Shown: positions 16,916 to 26,148, counted from the stretch's first letter. The stretch is 64,000 nucleotides of DNA from CADEEX01 sp964577955 (GCA_964577955.1 CAZOAZ010000002.1:1-64000); one strand, 5' to 3'. Notes: generated by a model not told the origin, from the sequence alone. Made by a program: numbers and translations.

Positions 16916-18093
16916 CGCCCGGACGGTCCCAACTGCGCGGTGCCCGACGGCTCGCGGCCGAACGGCAGCAGCGCCGACCTGGTGCTGCCGACGAAGTCGC
17001 TGTGGCACAGCTTCCACACGTTGTTCTCGAGCGCGGCGCTGACGTAGTCGATCCCCTCGGTGATATCGCGCGCCCCGGTTCTCGCACCGGAGATAATCGT
17101 CACTTCCCAATGGACCTGATACGCAGAACAGGCATCGACGTTCGGCTGTGAACGCGGCGGCGATGACGGCACCCCACAGGCGCCACCAAAATTGAACGTG
17201 ACCGGCGGCAGCCGCGCGATGGTGAACCGCGGAAAGTCCTGCACGAACTGCGCGTGCGCGTTGTTGGTGTCGTTCGCTTCGCCGCTCCGGCCCCGCCCGC
17301 CGTCGCACGTAGTCGAGAAGCCGTGCAGCACGGCGTCGGTCGAATTGCTCGAGTTCGACCAGAGGGTCAGAAAATCCACGCCGGCATCCAGGATTTCCTT
17401 CTGCGAATCGTGCACCTGGACGACGAAGTTCGATGTGGTCGTATTCCGGTGCGTGATGCCGCCTTCAGTGAACGTTTCGGTCACCCGCAGCGAGGCGGTC
17501 AGTGGCGTTGGCGTGGTCGGAAGCGTCGCCGGCAGTGTCCACGTCGTTGTCGCCCCCGGACTGCCGAACGTCCCCTGTCCGCTCCATTCAAAAGTGAGCG
17601 CTGCCGCGGCGGTTTCGTTGTCGCTCACCGAAGCAATCAGAGTCAGCGTTTCGCCAAGATCGCCGAACGCGGACGGCTGGTTGGCGCGCGATCCGGTGCT
17701 GCGAATCGACGACACGGACGGCGGCTGGTTGCCGCCGCTCGGCGCGACATAGGTGTACGCGTTCGCCAGCGACGCCTGGCCGCCCGATACGACGACGACG
17801 TCGCCGGCACCGGCATTCCTGGCTCCGGTCGTGGCCGTGATGGTCGTCGCGCTCTGCACGTTGACGTTGGTGGCAGCGACGCCGCCGATCGTCACCGTGG
17901 CGCCAGCCGCAAACGCGCGTCCGGTAATCGTCACCGGAGTGCTGCCGGTCGTGCTGCCGGTCGGCGGCGAAATCGCGGTGACCGCGAGTCCGGCGCCGGG
18001 TCCCATCGGCGTTTCGTCGGCGCAGGCGCTCAGTCCCGCCGCCGCCAGCACGACCACGGCGGCGCGCGTACATCTCCACAGGCTCGACATCAT
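16843..18093 (-). CDS. Lipoprotein with IPT/TIG domain
   Basis: This 416-residue protein begins MMSSLWRCTRAAVVVLAAAGLSAC, a lipoprotein signal with the lipobox LSAC. Residues about 36-115 form one IPT/TIG immunoglobulin-like domain (LAVTAISPPTGSTTGSTPVTITGRAF, GATVTIGGVAATNV, DVVVVSGGQASLANAYTYV). The middle (NQPPSVSSIR, LTLIASVSDNETAAAALTFEWSG) looks like a PKD-type fold. The C-terminal half, with scattered cysteines (TTCDGG, ACGVPS, DACSAY, KLCHSD), is unfamiliar. It is a surface or periplasmic anchored protein of unknown ligand. Its 3' end overlaps the hybrid kinase tail to tail. Confidence 0.75.
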   Translation of the reverse strand: MMSSLWRCTRAAVVVLAAAGLSACADETPMGPGAGLAVTAISPPTGSTTGSTPVTITGRAFAAGATVTIGGVAATNVNVQSATTITATTGARNAGAGDVVVVSGGQASLANAYTYVAPSGGNQPPSVSSIRSTGSRANQPSAFGDLGETLTLIASVSDNETAAAALTFEWSGQGTFGSPGATTTWTLPATLPTTPTPLTASLRVTETFTEGGITHRNTTTSNFVVQVHDSQKEILDAGVDFLTLWSNSSNSTDAVLHGFSTTCDGGRGRSGEANDTNNAHAQFVQDFPRFTIARLPPVTFNFGGACGVPSSPPRSQPNVDACSAYQVHWEVTIISGARTGARDITEGIDYVSAALENNVWKLCHSDFVGSTRSALLPFGREPSGTAQLGPSGRQAMRDVISFAIPRPLPPARLVNF

Positions 18094-18109
18094 TCGCGTG
18101 GGTCCCAGG

Positions 18110-18856
18110 CTAATTCTGAAGTCTTTGCCGTTCGCTGAGAATCAGGCCGTACTCGGCGGCCCGCTTCCAGACGCGGCTGGCCATTTCGGTGAGGTGGACG
18201 GCTTTCAAACCGGAGTACAGAAAGAACGCGCCGGCGATCGTGAGCACGTAGCGCACGATCGTGATCCAGTCGGCCCGGGTTTCACCGCCCAGTGAACTGA
18301 GCACGAGGAGCAGGCCGATCGCGAGGAGCGGCGTCATCGCGGTGCGGACGCCCCATGACGTGACGCGCGACTGCTTCTCCATCAGCGTGCCGATGACATG
18401 CAGCCGCTCGATCCCCTGGCGTGTCCGCTCGAGATCCGGACCCGTCAGGACGTCCCGCAGCGTCACCTGGGCGCGGCAGGCGGTCGCGACCCGCTTGTCG
18501 CCCTTCAGCCACGAAATATCGGTCGCGCTGACATCGTAGCCGGTGAACTTCGTCTTGAGCGCCGCCATGAATTCGGCGTGCGACTCCGGCGAGCATTCGT
18601 TCATCGTCGACACGACGTCGACTTCGATGCGTTTTTCCTTCGGCGTGTAAACGACCTCGTGCAGGTCGCCGCGGCGATCGCGCAGATACGCCGCCGCATG
18701 GGGAGCGATCCCCTCGTGCAGCAGCGCCTCGTGATCGAGACACGGCAGCACTGGAACACGGGGCGCGGGGTCGAGGCGGAGGCGGTACAACTTCACCGCC
18801 AGCACCTCGCCAAGATCCTTGAGGGCGTCGAAAAACGAGCCGGCGTCTTCGGTCAC
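18110..18856 (-). CDS. Membrane protein, two C-terminal transmembrane helices
   Basis: This 248-residue protein has a soluble N-terminal domain of about 160 residues (VLAVKLYRLRLDP, RVPVLPCLDHEALLHEGI, CSPESHAEFMAALKTKF) followed by two hydrophobic helices (TPLLAIGLLLVLSSL and IVRYVLTIAGAFFLYSGL). No signal peptide is seen, so the domain is probably cytoplasmic. I do not recognise the family. It is 16 bases upstream of the IPT lipoprotein gene and 9 bases downstream of the PQQ dehydrogenase stop, so it could be part of a longer minus-strand transcript. Confidence 0.65.
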   Translation of the reverse strand: MTEDAGSFFDALKDLGEVLAVKLYRLRLDPAPRVPVLPCLDHEALLHEGIAPHAAAYLRDRRGDLHEVVYTPKEKRIEVDVVSTMNECSPESHAEFMAALKTKFTGYDVSATDISWLKGDKRVATACRAQVTLRDVLTGPDLERTRQGIERLHVIGTLMEKQSRVTSWGVRTAMTPLLAIGLLLVLSSLGGETRADWITIVRYVLTIAGAFFLYSGLKAVHLTEMASRVWKRAAEYGLILSERQRLQN

Positions 18857-18865
18857 GCCTTCATC

Positions 18866-20509
18866 CTACCGTGATCCCTCCGGAAGCGCCCAGGCAGTCA
18901 ACGTGGTGCCGGCCGGGACGAGGATCTGCTGACGTCCGTCGAGCATGTAGGTGATGGCCGACGTGCCATGCAGGTTGGCTCCCATCTGATAGCGCCAGGC
19001 CACCTTGCCGGTCTTGGTGTCGAGCGCCAGCAGATTGCCTTCGGCGTCGCCGCTGAAAATGACGCCGCTCGCCGTCGTCAAGAGACCCGCGGTCGACGGG
19101 TTGATGTACTTGAACTCCCACTTGCGATCGCCGGTGACCGGATCGATCGCGCGCAGCGCGCCGTACGGCGGATTGTTGCGATCGCGCGCCCGTTGCGCGG
19201 CGCCGCCGGTGTAGCGGTCGCCTTCCTTGTACTCCGGTTCCCACGCGTAGTAGGTCGCACACACTTCACGCGCGTTGACGTAGATGAGACGCGTCGTCGG
19301 GTCGTACGCCGGCGGCCAGAAGTTGGTGCCGCCGGTGATGTCGGGACACGTGAACTGCCCCTTCTCGTCGGGGATGTATCCGGGCAGGAGGATCGGCCGG
19401 CCGTCGGTGCCAATCTGCGTGGCCCACGTGGTGCGGACGAATGGCTTGGCGACGATCAGGCGGCCGTTGGTGCGATCGAGCGTGTAGTAGAAGCCGTTGC
19501 GGTTGAAGAACATCACGACCTTGCGGTTCTGGCCGCCGATCGGCAGATCCGCGAGAACCGGAACTTCCGTCGCGTCCCAGTCGTGCACGTCGTGCGGTGT
19601 GAACTGATAGTGCCAGCGGATCTTGCCGCTCACGCCTTCGATGGCCAGGAGCGACGCGCTATACAGGTTGTCGCCTTCGCGACTGGCGCTGTGATAGTCC
19701 GGACCCGGATTGCCGGTGCCGTAGTAGAGCAAATCCAGTTCGGGGTCGTACGCGCCGGTCACCCAGACGCCGGCGCCGCCGCGCTTCCACGAATCACCCG
19801 ACCAGGTATTGTTGCCAGGCTCGCCCGGACCGGGAATCGTGAACAGCCGCCACGCGCGCTTGCCGGTCTGCGCGTCGTAGGCGTCGATGAAGCCGCGAAT
19901 CCCGTACTCGCCGCCGGCGACGCCGACGATGATCTTGTCCTTGGCGACGACCGGCGCGAGCGTCGCGGCATAGCCTTTCTTGTAGTCCTCGAGCGTCGCG
20001 TCCCAGACGACCGCGCCGGTTTTCATGTCGAGCGCGATGAGATGCGCGTCGAGCGTCGTCATGAAGAGCTTGTCGCCAAGCGCTGCGAAGCCGCGGTTGA
20101 CGAGACCGCAGCAGGCGGTGAGGCCGGTCGGCGGCAGTTCGCGGCGGTAGCGCCAGATCTGCTTGCCGCTTCGCGCGTCCACCGCCCACGCGACGTTCTG
20201 CGGACCGGTCACGTAGAGCACGTTGTCGCGCAGCAGCGGCGTCGTTTCGAAGTTGCCGAGCGTGTTGGTCTGGAACGTCCACTGCGGCTGCAGACGGTTG
20301 ACGTTGGCCGGTGTGATCTGCGTCAGCGGGCTGAAGCGGTGGTTGGCGTAGTTGCCGCCGAAGGTCAGCCAGGATGCGCCGTCAGCCTTCAGGCCGTCGG
20401 CGATCTCCTGCGCGGTGATCGGTCCCGGCGCCTGTTGCGCGAGCGTGACGATCGTCAGGGGCGCCGCGAGCAGTCCGGCACAGGCAAGGCGAAGAAGCAT
20501 GGTGCGCAT
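18866..20509 (-). CDS. PQQ-dependent alcohol dehydrogenase-like propeller protein
   Basis: This is a 547-residue periplasmic quinoprotein with a signal peptide (LLRLACAGLLAAPLTIVTLAQQ). The eight-blade tryptophan-docking propeller is clear (PQWTFQTNTLGNFETTP, KQIWRYRRELPP, GAVVWDATLEDY, GKIRWHYQFTPHDVHDWD, DRKWEFKYINP). Cys133-Cys134 (TACCGLVNRG) form the vicinal disulfide that sits over PQQ. Aligned without gaps to methanol dehydrogenase TPHDEWD, Asp310 is the catalytic base and Asp312 is the extra Asp two residues on, which marks lanthanide-dependent enzymes. The gene lies 9 bases after a dihaem cytochrome c gene on the same strand, its probable electron acceptor. The alcohol substrate is unknown. 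No pqq biosynthesis genes are in the window. Confidence 0.88.
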   Translation of the reverse strand: MRTMLLRLACAGLLAAPLTIVTLAQQAPGPITAQEIADGLKADGASWLTFGGNYANHRFSPLTQITPANVNRLQPQWTFQTNTLGNFETTPLLRDNVLYVTGPQNVAWAVDARSGKQIWRYRRELPPTGLTACCGLVNRGFAALGDKLFMTTLDAHLIALDMKTGAVVWDATLEDYKKGYAATLAPVVAKDKIIVGVAGGEYGIRGFIDAYDAQTGKRAWRLFTIPGPGEPGNNTWSGDSWKRGGAGVWVTGAYDPELDLLYYGTGNPGPDYHSASREGDNLYSASLLAIEGVSGKIRWHYQFTPHDVHDWDATEVPVLADLPIGGQNRKVVMFFNRNGFYYTLDRTNGRLIVAKPFVRTTWATQIGTDGRPILLPGYIPDEKGQFTCPDITGGTNFWPPAYDPTTRLIYVNAREVCATYYAWEPEYKEGDRYTGGAAQRARDRNNPPYGALRAIDPVTGDRKWEFKYINPSTAGLLTTASGVIFSGDAEGNLLALDTKTGKVAWRYQMGANLHGTSAITYMLDGRQQILVPAGTTLTAWALPEGSR

Positions 20510-20518
20510 GGCGGTTCC

Positions 20519-21322
20519 TTATTGACGGACCGCGGGATCGAACCCGCGCAGCGTTAAGAGATACCGGACGACATCGTCGAGGTCGCTTTCACTCAGTCGA
20601 TCGGGACCGTAGACCGGCATCGCCGATTTGGGGTCGGTCGTCACGGCGCGCGCCTGTTCCTTGCTGTAGCCCTGGATGCGCTCGCGCGAATCCATGATCT
20701 GCACGGTGAAGAGATCCTCGTTCTTCTTCACGCCGTGAATCGGCTGACCGCTGGCCGGCGTGATCGTCACCGGCTCGTAGCCGGGACGGAAGTCCTCGGT
20801 GGCGCCGCGGATCTGTTTCACCATAAGCTCGCGCGTGCGCGACAGTCCGATGCGCGAGAGATCGGGACCGAGCCGTCCGCCGGTGGTGCCGATGCGATGA
20901 CAACTCGCGCAGTTGGCGCGGAAGATCCGCTGTCCGTTCTCGGCGTTGCCCTTGGGCGGATCCGACGGCGCGGTGGCCGAGATCGTTTTGAGATAGGCGA
21001 GGATTTGCCACGCTTCCTGATCGGTCGCCCGCGGCGGGATGAAGGCCGGCATTTCGGTGCCGGGGACGCCGTTCCTGAGCGTCTTGAACAGTCCCTCGTC
21101 GGTGCGGCCCGAAGCCCAGACCTGCGTCAGATCTGGAGCCCGAACGCCGCGCGCGTCCATGCCGTGGCAGTCCGCGCAGCGCGCCCGGTAGAGGCCGGTG
21201 CCGTACTTGATCGCATCGGGATTTCCGGCAAGCGGGTTGGCCGCGGGAACCTGCGCGTGCGCGGTTCCGGCAAACGCGATCAGCAGAACCAACGTCTGAA
21301 TCGAGGCGATTCGAATCATCAT
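20519..21322 (-). CDS. Dihaem cytochrome c, partner of the PQQ dehydrogenase
   Basis: This 267-residue periplasmic protein has a signal peptide ending at AHAQ and two class I cytochrome c domains. Haem sites are C49-A-D-C-H53 and C138-A-S-C-H142, with likely axial methionines M91 (GTEMPAFIPP) and M235 (KSAMPVYGP). The second domain has an unusually long insert between haem and Met (residues about 150-230, with PVTITPASGQPIHG), a feature of cytochromes paired with PQQ or sugar oxidoreductases. GAGGAGG lies just before the ATGATG start. It is directly upstream of the PQQ dehydrogenase, so it probably takes electrons from PQQH2 to the terminal oxidase. Confidence 0.88.
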   Translation of the reverse strand: MMIRIASIQTLVLLIAFAGTAHAQVPAANPLAGNPDAIKYGTGLYRARCADCHGMDARGVRAPDLTQVWASGRTDEGLFKTLRNGVPGTEMPAFIPPRATDQEAWQILAYLKTISATAPSDPPKGNAENGQRIFRANCASCHRIGTTGGRLGPDLSRIGLSRTRELMVKQIRGATEDFRPGYEPVTITPASGQPIHGVKKNEDLFTVQIMDSRERIQGYSKEQARAVTTDPKSAMPVYGPDRLSESDLDDVVRYLLTLRGFDPAVRQ

Positions 21323-21420
21323 GCCTCCTCGGCTGGTCACGGCGGATTATAGTCATGCCAAGGGCAAAGGGCAGCGGGCAAAAGGCAGAAGTGACGAAGT
21401 AACGATTGGAGGTTGGAGCG

Positions 21421-22542
21421 ATGAATAGACAGCCAATTCTGATCGCCGCAATGCTTCTGCTCGCTCGAGCCGGGTTCGCGCAGACAGCGCCGCCCCCGGC
21501 CCTGCCACCCGCGACGCTGGCACTCGTCACGTCGTATGCCGACGGCCGCAACACGTTGGTGCTGGTCAGCGAGCGGCCGTCGACGGCGTGGACGCCAAAT
21601 TACCCGCGCATCGCCGCTAGCCAGGCCGCTCCAGCCGTGCCCTCGGCCGGCGGCCTGCCCGGCCCTAATCTGCGGCTGCAATTTGCGTGGGTTCGCGCCG
21701 GCAACGACGTCCGAGTCACGGTCTCGATGCTCGGTCCGGGCCTGCGGGAAGAACAGCACGTGGCCACCGTCACCGTCGCGCGCGGAGTGCCGGTCGTCGT
21801 CGACGAGCTCCGGAAATACTCGGTGGAGCCGGTGCGGCTCTCCGTGGTGGACGCGGTTCCGATGGTGCCCTACCTGCCGACGGTGATGAGCATCGCCCCG
21901 GAGATCGACGTCACGAACGTCACGCTCCTCTCCGCGCCATATCCAGGCTACCGCGTCACCGTCCGCAATGTTGCGAAGCAGTCGGTCGCGCTCTTCGGCG
22001 TGCAGTCGTACCGCGGCACGACCAAGGCACTCAGCCGTCTGGAGCGCGGGTCGCTGGGCCGGCCGGCGATGGCTCCGGGTGAGAGCCACACCTTCGTTCT
22101 GACGATCAACGGCGGAAATGGCGACCCGTCGCGCCCGTGGTCGCCGGAGCCGATCGACGTCATCGAGATCGACTCGGTCCTCTGGGAAGACGGCACGCAA
22201 GTCGGGCAGCACGGGTTTCCGCTGAACTTCGGCATTGCCGCGGATGGCGGCCGCCGCCTGCAATTGCAGCGCGCGATTCGCGTCCTCCAGTCAGTGGAGA
22301 AAAGCAGCGGAAACGCGACGAGCCTGCTGGTCGCGATCCGGCGGGGGTTCGAAGACATCCCTGAACCCGACGACACGCGGCTCGAAGCTGGGCGACGCGC
22401 GATGGCCGCGACCAAGAACGTGCTGCTCACCGATCTGGACCGCTTCGAGCGCAGTGCGCCCCGGGATGCCTCTGAGGTCCAACAGTGGATTCGCGTCGCG
22501 ATCCAGCGCTACCAGGACTGGCTCAAGCGTCTCGCCGCCTGA
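21421..22542 (+). CDS. Secreted hypothetical protein
   Basis: This 373-residue protein starts at ATG 21421, preceded by GGAGG TTGGAG. A signal peptide (PILIAAMLLLARAGFAQT) is followed by a beta-rich domain of about 230 residues (LRLQFAWVRAGNDVRVTVSM, NVTLLSAPYPGYRVTVRNV, GESHTFVLTING) that looks Ig-like, and a helical C-terminus (about 280-370, SLLVAIRRGFEDIP, RYQDWLKRLAA). It probably acts in the periplasm or at the surface. I recognise no family. It diverges from the cytochrome gene and is followed 43 bases later by the CoA-disulfide-reductase-like gene. Confidence 0.65.
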   Translation: MNRQPILIAAMLLLARAGFAQTAPPPALPPATLALVTSYADGRNTLVLVSERPSTAWTPNYPRIAASQAAPAVPSAGGLPGPNLRLQFAWVRAGNDVRVTVSMLGPGLREEQHVATVTVARGVPVVVDELRKYSVEPVRLSVVDAVPMVPYLPTVMSIAPEIDVTNVTLLSAPYPGYRVTVRNVAKQSVALFGVQSYRGTTKALSRLERGSLGRPAMAPGESHTFVLTINGGNGDPSRPWSPEPIDVIEIDSVLWEDGTQVGQHGFPLNFGIAADGGRRLQLQRAIRVLQSVEKSSGNATSLLVAIRRGFEDIPEPDDTRLEAGRRAMAATKNVLLTDLDRFERSAPRDASEVQQWIRVAIQRYQDWLKRLAA

Positions 22543-22585
22543 CTACCAGGAGGGATCGTCTGTTGCGCCCTCAAATGGAGCGACC

Positions 22586-24280
22586 ATGAACGAGTCAACC
22601 GAGCGACGCCGCGTGCTGATCGTCGGCGGCGTCGCCGGCGGAGGGTCCTGCGCGGCGCGGCTGCGCCGGCTCGACGAGGCGCCGGAGATTGTCGTCTTCG
22701 AGCGCGGTCCGTTCGTCTCGTTCGCCAACTGCGGCCTCCCGTACTACGTCGGCAACGTCATCGAGGACGAGCGGAAGCTGCTCGTCGCCTCGCCGCAGTT
22801 GTTCCGTGAGCGCTTCAACATCGACGTCCACACCGATACCGAAGTCACGGCGATCGACCGTGACGCGCGGACCATCGACGTCCACGATCTCCGAAGCGGA
22901 GAGCGGCGCACGGAGCGCTACGACGTGCTCCTGCTGGCACCGGGTGCCGCGCCGATCCGGCCGCCGATCCCCGGCGTCGATCTCGCGGGCGTGTTTGCCG
23001 TCCGCAGCATTCCCGACTCACGGCGCATTCGCGCCTGGATCGCCGAGCGGGGGGCCAAGTCCGCGGTGGTGGTCGGCGGCGGGTTTATCGGTCTCGAGAT
23101 GGTCGAAAACCTGGCACACCGCGGCCTCGTGGTAACCGTGCTCGAGAAACTGAACCAGGTGATGCCGCCGCTCGACCCCGAGATGGCGGCGCCGCTCAAG
23201 GATCATCTCGCGAAGGAGGGGGTCAAGCTGCACCTCGGCGATGGCCTGGCCCGCATCGAGGCGGCGAGCGATGGCAGCCTGACGGTCGTCGCCGAGAGCG
23301 GCGCCAGGCTTCACGCCGATCTCGTCATCCTGGCCATTGGCGTGCGACCGGAAATCGGACTCGCGAAGGCGGCGGGCCTGGAGATCGGCAGTCGCGGCGG
23401 CATTGTCGTCGACGAGGGGATGCGGACCTCAGATCCGAACGTCTGGGCGGTGGGAGACGCCGTGGAGGTTCCCGATCTCATCACGGGACAGGAAACGGTG
23501 TTGCCGCTCGCGGGCCCGGCGAACCGGCAAGGGCGAGTCGCGGCCGAGTCGATCGCCGGACGCAAGACCCAGTTTCGCGGTGTCCAGGCAACAGCGGTCG
23601 TCGGCGTGCTCGGCCTCACGGTCGCGTCGACCGGGGCCAGCGAGAAAGGCCTGCGGCGCGCGGGCGTGACCGGTTTCGAGAAGGTCTATCTGCATCCCGG
23701 ACACCACGCGAATTACTATCCCGGCGCGCGGCCGATTCATTTCAAGCTGCTGTTCTCGACGCCGGACGGCCGCATTCTGGGAGCCCAAGCGGTCGGACGC
23801 GAAGGCGTGGAAAAGCGCATCGACGTCGTCGCGACGGCCATCCAGTTCGGGGGCACCGTCCACGATCTCGCCGAAGCCGAGCTGTGCTACGCACCGCAAT
23901 TCGGCGCCGCGAAGGATCCGGTGAACCTCGCGGGCATGCTGGCGGAAAACGTGCTGAATGGCGACATGCCGGTCGCGGACTGGCTGGCCATCGACACGAC
24001 GGAGGCGCTGATTCTCGACGTGCGCCAACCGGAGGAATTCGGCGGCGGCCACGTGCCGCGTTCGGTCAATCTGCCGCTTTCTGAACTGCGCCAACGACTC
24101 AGCGAGCTGCCGCGCGATCGCGACATCTGGATTTCCTGCGGTGTCGGCCAGCGCGCCTACTACGCCACGCGCTTCCTGCGCCAGCACGGGTACCGGGCAT
24201 GGAACCTGCCCGGGGGCTATACCACCTATGCGGCGCTGCGATCCGCCGGCCTTGTGTCAGCACCGGCGGGACACGACTGA
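22586..24280 (+). CDS. CoA-disulfide reductase/NADH oxidase-type flavoprotein fused to rhodanese
   Basis: This 564-residue cytoplasmic enzyme starts at ATG 22586 after GGAG. Residues 9-30 carry the FAD Rossmann motif (VLIVGGVAGGGSCAARLRR), and C49 in SFANCGLPYYVGN is the single active cysteine of the CoADR/NADH oxidase/persulfide reductase family. A second dinucleotide site is SAVVVGGGFIGLEMVENL, and DPNVWAVGDAVEV closes the FAD site. The dimerisation domain runs to about 445. Residues about 470-560 are a rhodanese domain with active Cys518 (IWISCGVGQRAYY). Such CoADR-RHD fusions reduce CoA disulfides, CoA persulfides or polysulfide with NAD(P)H. Both active cysteines are present, so it should be active. 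Confidence 0.9.
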   Translation: MNESTERRRVLIVGGVAGGGSCAARLRRLDEAPEIVVFERGPFVSFANCGLPYYVGNVIEDERKLLVASPQLFRERFNIDVHTDTEVTAIDRDARTIDVHDLRSGERRTERYDVLLLAPGAAPIRPPIPGVDLAGVFAVRSIPDSRRIRAWIAERGAKSAVVVGGGFIGLEMVENLAHRGLVVTVLEKLNQVMPPLDPEMAAPLKDHLAKEGVKLHLGDGLARIEAASDGSLTVVAESGARLHADLVILAIGVRPEIGLAKAAGLEIGSRGGIVVDEGMRTSDPNVWAVGDAVEVPDLITGQETVLPLAGPANRQGRVAAESIAGRKTQFRGVQATAVVGVLGLTVASTGASEKGLRRAGVTGFEKVYLHPGHHANYYPGARPIHFKLLFSTPDGRILGAQAVGREGVEKRIDVVATAIQFGGTVHDLAEAELCYAPQFGAAKDPVNLAGMLAENVLNGDMPVADWLAIDTTEALILDVRQPEEFGGGHVPRSVNLPLSELRQRLSELPRDRDIWISCGVGQRAYYATRFLRQHGYRAWNLPGGYTTYAALRSAGLVSAPAGHD

Positions 24281-24308
24281 CCCTCGCGGCTACGGCGTGG
24301 CCCTGGGG

Positions 24309-24346
24309 GCCGCCGCGCGCGACGGTGGCCGCCGCGCGCGACGGTG
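24309..24346. repeat. Two tandem copies of a 19-base unit
   Basis: The unit GCCGCCGCGCGCGACGGTG occurs twice head to tail at 24309-24327 and 24328-24346. The second copy runs into the GTGTCAGACAC palindrome. It is probably a local duplication; no function is evident. Confidence 0.7.
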
Positions 24347-24520
24347 TCAGACACGTGTCTGACACCACGTCTGACACCACCTGTATAGATTCGATACGAC
24401 GGTCGCCGAATCAGGAACATTTCGACGCAACTGATGCCAAAAATTGCCGACATGTAGTCCGCATGCCGACACAATCTGAGCATCGGTGTCTGACACCGTG
24501 TCAGACACGTGTCTGACCCC
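24343..24520. repeat. Cluster of GTGTCAGACAC/GTGTCTGACAC palindromes (REP-like)
   Basis: 24343-24366 is a perfect 24-base palindrome built from GGTGTCAGACAC and its complement. A half copy follows at 24367-24380, and 24485-24520 holds a further run of alternating GTGTCTGACAC and GTGTCAGACAC units. Between them is about 100 bases of lower-GC DNA with no gene. The layout resembles REP/BIME-type elements mobilised in trans by IS200-like (RAYT) transposases; no such gene is here. It lies between convergent genes and could also end transcription. Confidence 0.75.
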
Positions 24521-24524
24521 AAGA

Positions 24525-26069
24525 TCAGGGCGTCGACTTGGGCGGCCGGCGGGGGCTCATCACCTGCTCGTAGGCGTACGCGACGCGCAGCAGCGACGGC
24601 TCGCCGAATGGACGGCCGAGCAGCTCGAGACCGACCGGCAGACCGTCGGTGGTGAAACCCGCGGGAATCGAAATCGCCGGCAGGTCGGTCGCCGCGCTCA
24701 GCTGACAGTTCGAACCCGGCTGCGCTTGTCCGATCACGGCGGGCTTCCTCCGCAGCGTGGGGTACGCAAGCGCCGTGAGTCCCCGCTGCCCCATCGCCAT
24801 CACAATCGCCTGGCGCGCGGCTTCGCGCTTGTCGAGCGACGTGAGGTACGCGTCGGTCTCCCTCATCGCCACGCTTTCCGCCCGTCGAATCACACCGTCG
24901 ATCGCCGGATCGAATTTCCCGCTCGCGATGATCTCGCCCAGCGAGTGCACCGGCGCATTCGGAAACGGCTTGAAGAAGTCCAGCAGATCGAACTTGAACT
25001 CGGCGTTGATGACGCTCGTCCCGGCGACGAGCTCGTCAAAACCGGGAATCGTGACCTCGACGACATCAGCGCCGAGATCGTGCAGCGATTCTGCCGCCTC
25101 GCGGACGATGCGCGCGACTTCGGCGTCCTCGGGCGCGGTGCCGAAGTACTGAGTCAGGATGCCGATGCGCGCGTCGACGATGTCGCGGTCGCCGATCGAA
25201 CCGAGATAGGTGCGCGGGATGTGGCCGCGGCTCGCTTCGGTGACCGGATCGTCCGGGTCCTCGCCGACCGTGGCGTCCAGCATGATCGCGAGGTCGGTGA
25301 TCGAGCGCGCGATCGGGCCGCCGATGTCCTGCGTCAGCGACAGCGGCACGATGCCGCTACGGCTCGAGAGTCCCTGCGAACCGCGCAAGCCGACCAGGCT
25401 GTTGTTCGCCGACGGAATCCGAATCGAGCCGCAGGTGTCGGTGCCCATGCCGGCCGCCGCGAAGCTGGCCGCCACGGCGGCGCCGGTCCCACCGCTCGAT
25501 CCGCCGGGGTTTCGAGACGGATCGTACGGATTGCGTGTCTGCCCGCCCATCGAGCTGATCGTCGTGATGCCGTAGGCGAGCTCGTGGAGGTTGGTCTTGC
25601 CGATGATCACGACGCCGGCGTCGCGCAGCTTCTTGACCATGAAGGCGTCGCGTCCGGCCATGAAGCCTTCGAGCGCCTTCGATCCGGCGGTCGTCGGCAT
25701 GTCGGCGGTGACGTAGTTGTCCTTCACGACGATCGGAATCCCGTGCAGGATGCCGCGCGCTCCTCTGGCGCGCCGCTCGGCGTCCAGCGCGTCCGCGGCC
25801 TCGAGCGCCTTCGGGTTGAGGGCGATCATCGCGTTGATCGCCGGACCGGCCTTGTCGTAGCGGCGGATCCGATCCAGATACGCCTCGACCAGTTGACGCG
25901 ACGTGACGCGGCCCGTGCGCATCGCCTCCTGCAGCTGCGGAATTGATTTCTCGACGACGCTGAAGGCGGGACCAGCGTCCTGCGTCGCGGCCGGGACAGT
26001 CAGCGCCGCGGCCGCCATCAGGGCAAGAGCGGCGGCCGGGATCAGACGCTGCCGGTATGAAGTCATCAT
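24525..26069 (-). CDS. Secreted amidase (amidase signature family)
   Basis: This 514-residue hydrolase has a signal peptide (LIPAAALALMAAAALTVPA), so it works in the periplasm. The catalytic Ser-cisSer-Lys triad of the amidase signature family is intact: K116 (GIPIVVKDNY), S191 (NPGGSSGGTGAA) and S215 (DTCGSIRIPSA); the S191-S215 spacing of 24 equals that in fatty acid amide hydrolase. These enzymes cleave amide bonds in many small molecules, so the substrate is open. ATG 26069 follows GGAG; a longer frame upstream runs through repeats and is unlikely. It is followed by the GTGTCAGACAC repeat cluster and preceded by another repeat-filled gap. Confidence 0.87.
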   Translation of the reverse strand: MMTSYRQRLIPAAALALMAAAALTVPAATQDAGPAFSVVEKSIPQLQEAMRTGRVTSRQLVEAYLDRIRRYDKAGPAINAMIALNPKALEAADALDAERRARGARGILHGIPIVVKDNYVTADMPTTAGSKALEGFMAGRDAFMVKKLRDAGVVIIGKTNLHELAYGITTISSMGGQTRNPYDPSRNPGGSSGGTGAAVAASFAAAGMGTDTCGSIRIPSANNSLVGLRGSQGLSSRSGIVPLSLTQDIGGPIARSITDLAIMLDATVGEDPDDPVTEASRGHIPRTYLGSIGDRDIVDARIGILTQYFGTAPEDAEVARIVREAAESLHDLGADVVEVTIPGFDELVAGTSVINAEFKFDLLDFFKPFPNAPVHSLGEIIASGKFDPAIDGVIRRAESVAMRETDAYLTSLDKREAARQAIVMAMGQRGLTALAYPTLRRKPAVIGQAQPGSNCQLSAATDLPAISIPAGFTTDGLPVGLELLGRPFGEPSLLRVAYAYEQVMSPRRPPKSTP

Positions 26070-26080
26070 CTCTCCGGAGG

Positions 26081-26141
26081 GGTCCGAGTGAAGTCGGACC
26101 GTACATCTTGTACTGAAATCCGGCTGAAGCCGGATCCCACG
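26081..26141. repeat. Two adjacent palindromic repeats, CCGGCTGAAGCCGG family
   Basis: 26081-26100 is a hairpin with arms GGTCCGA/TCGGACC around GTGAAG. 26117-26136 is AATCCGGCTGAAGCCGGATC, and CCCACG follows. GTACATCTTGTAC (26101-26113) between them is itself near-palindromic. The second unit is the same family as copies at 31608, 41707, 62065 and 63562. Confidence 0.75.
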
Positions 26142-26148
26142 ACTACAA

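Noticed and set aside
24486..25946. 486-residue plus-strand frame antisense to the amidase
   Set aside because: The amidase triad on the minus strand is decisive; the frame also begins inside the repeat cluster.
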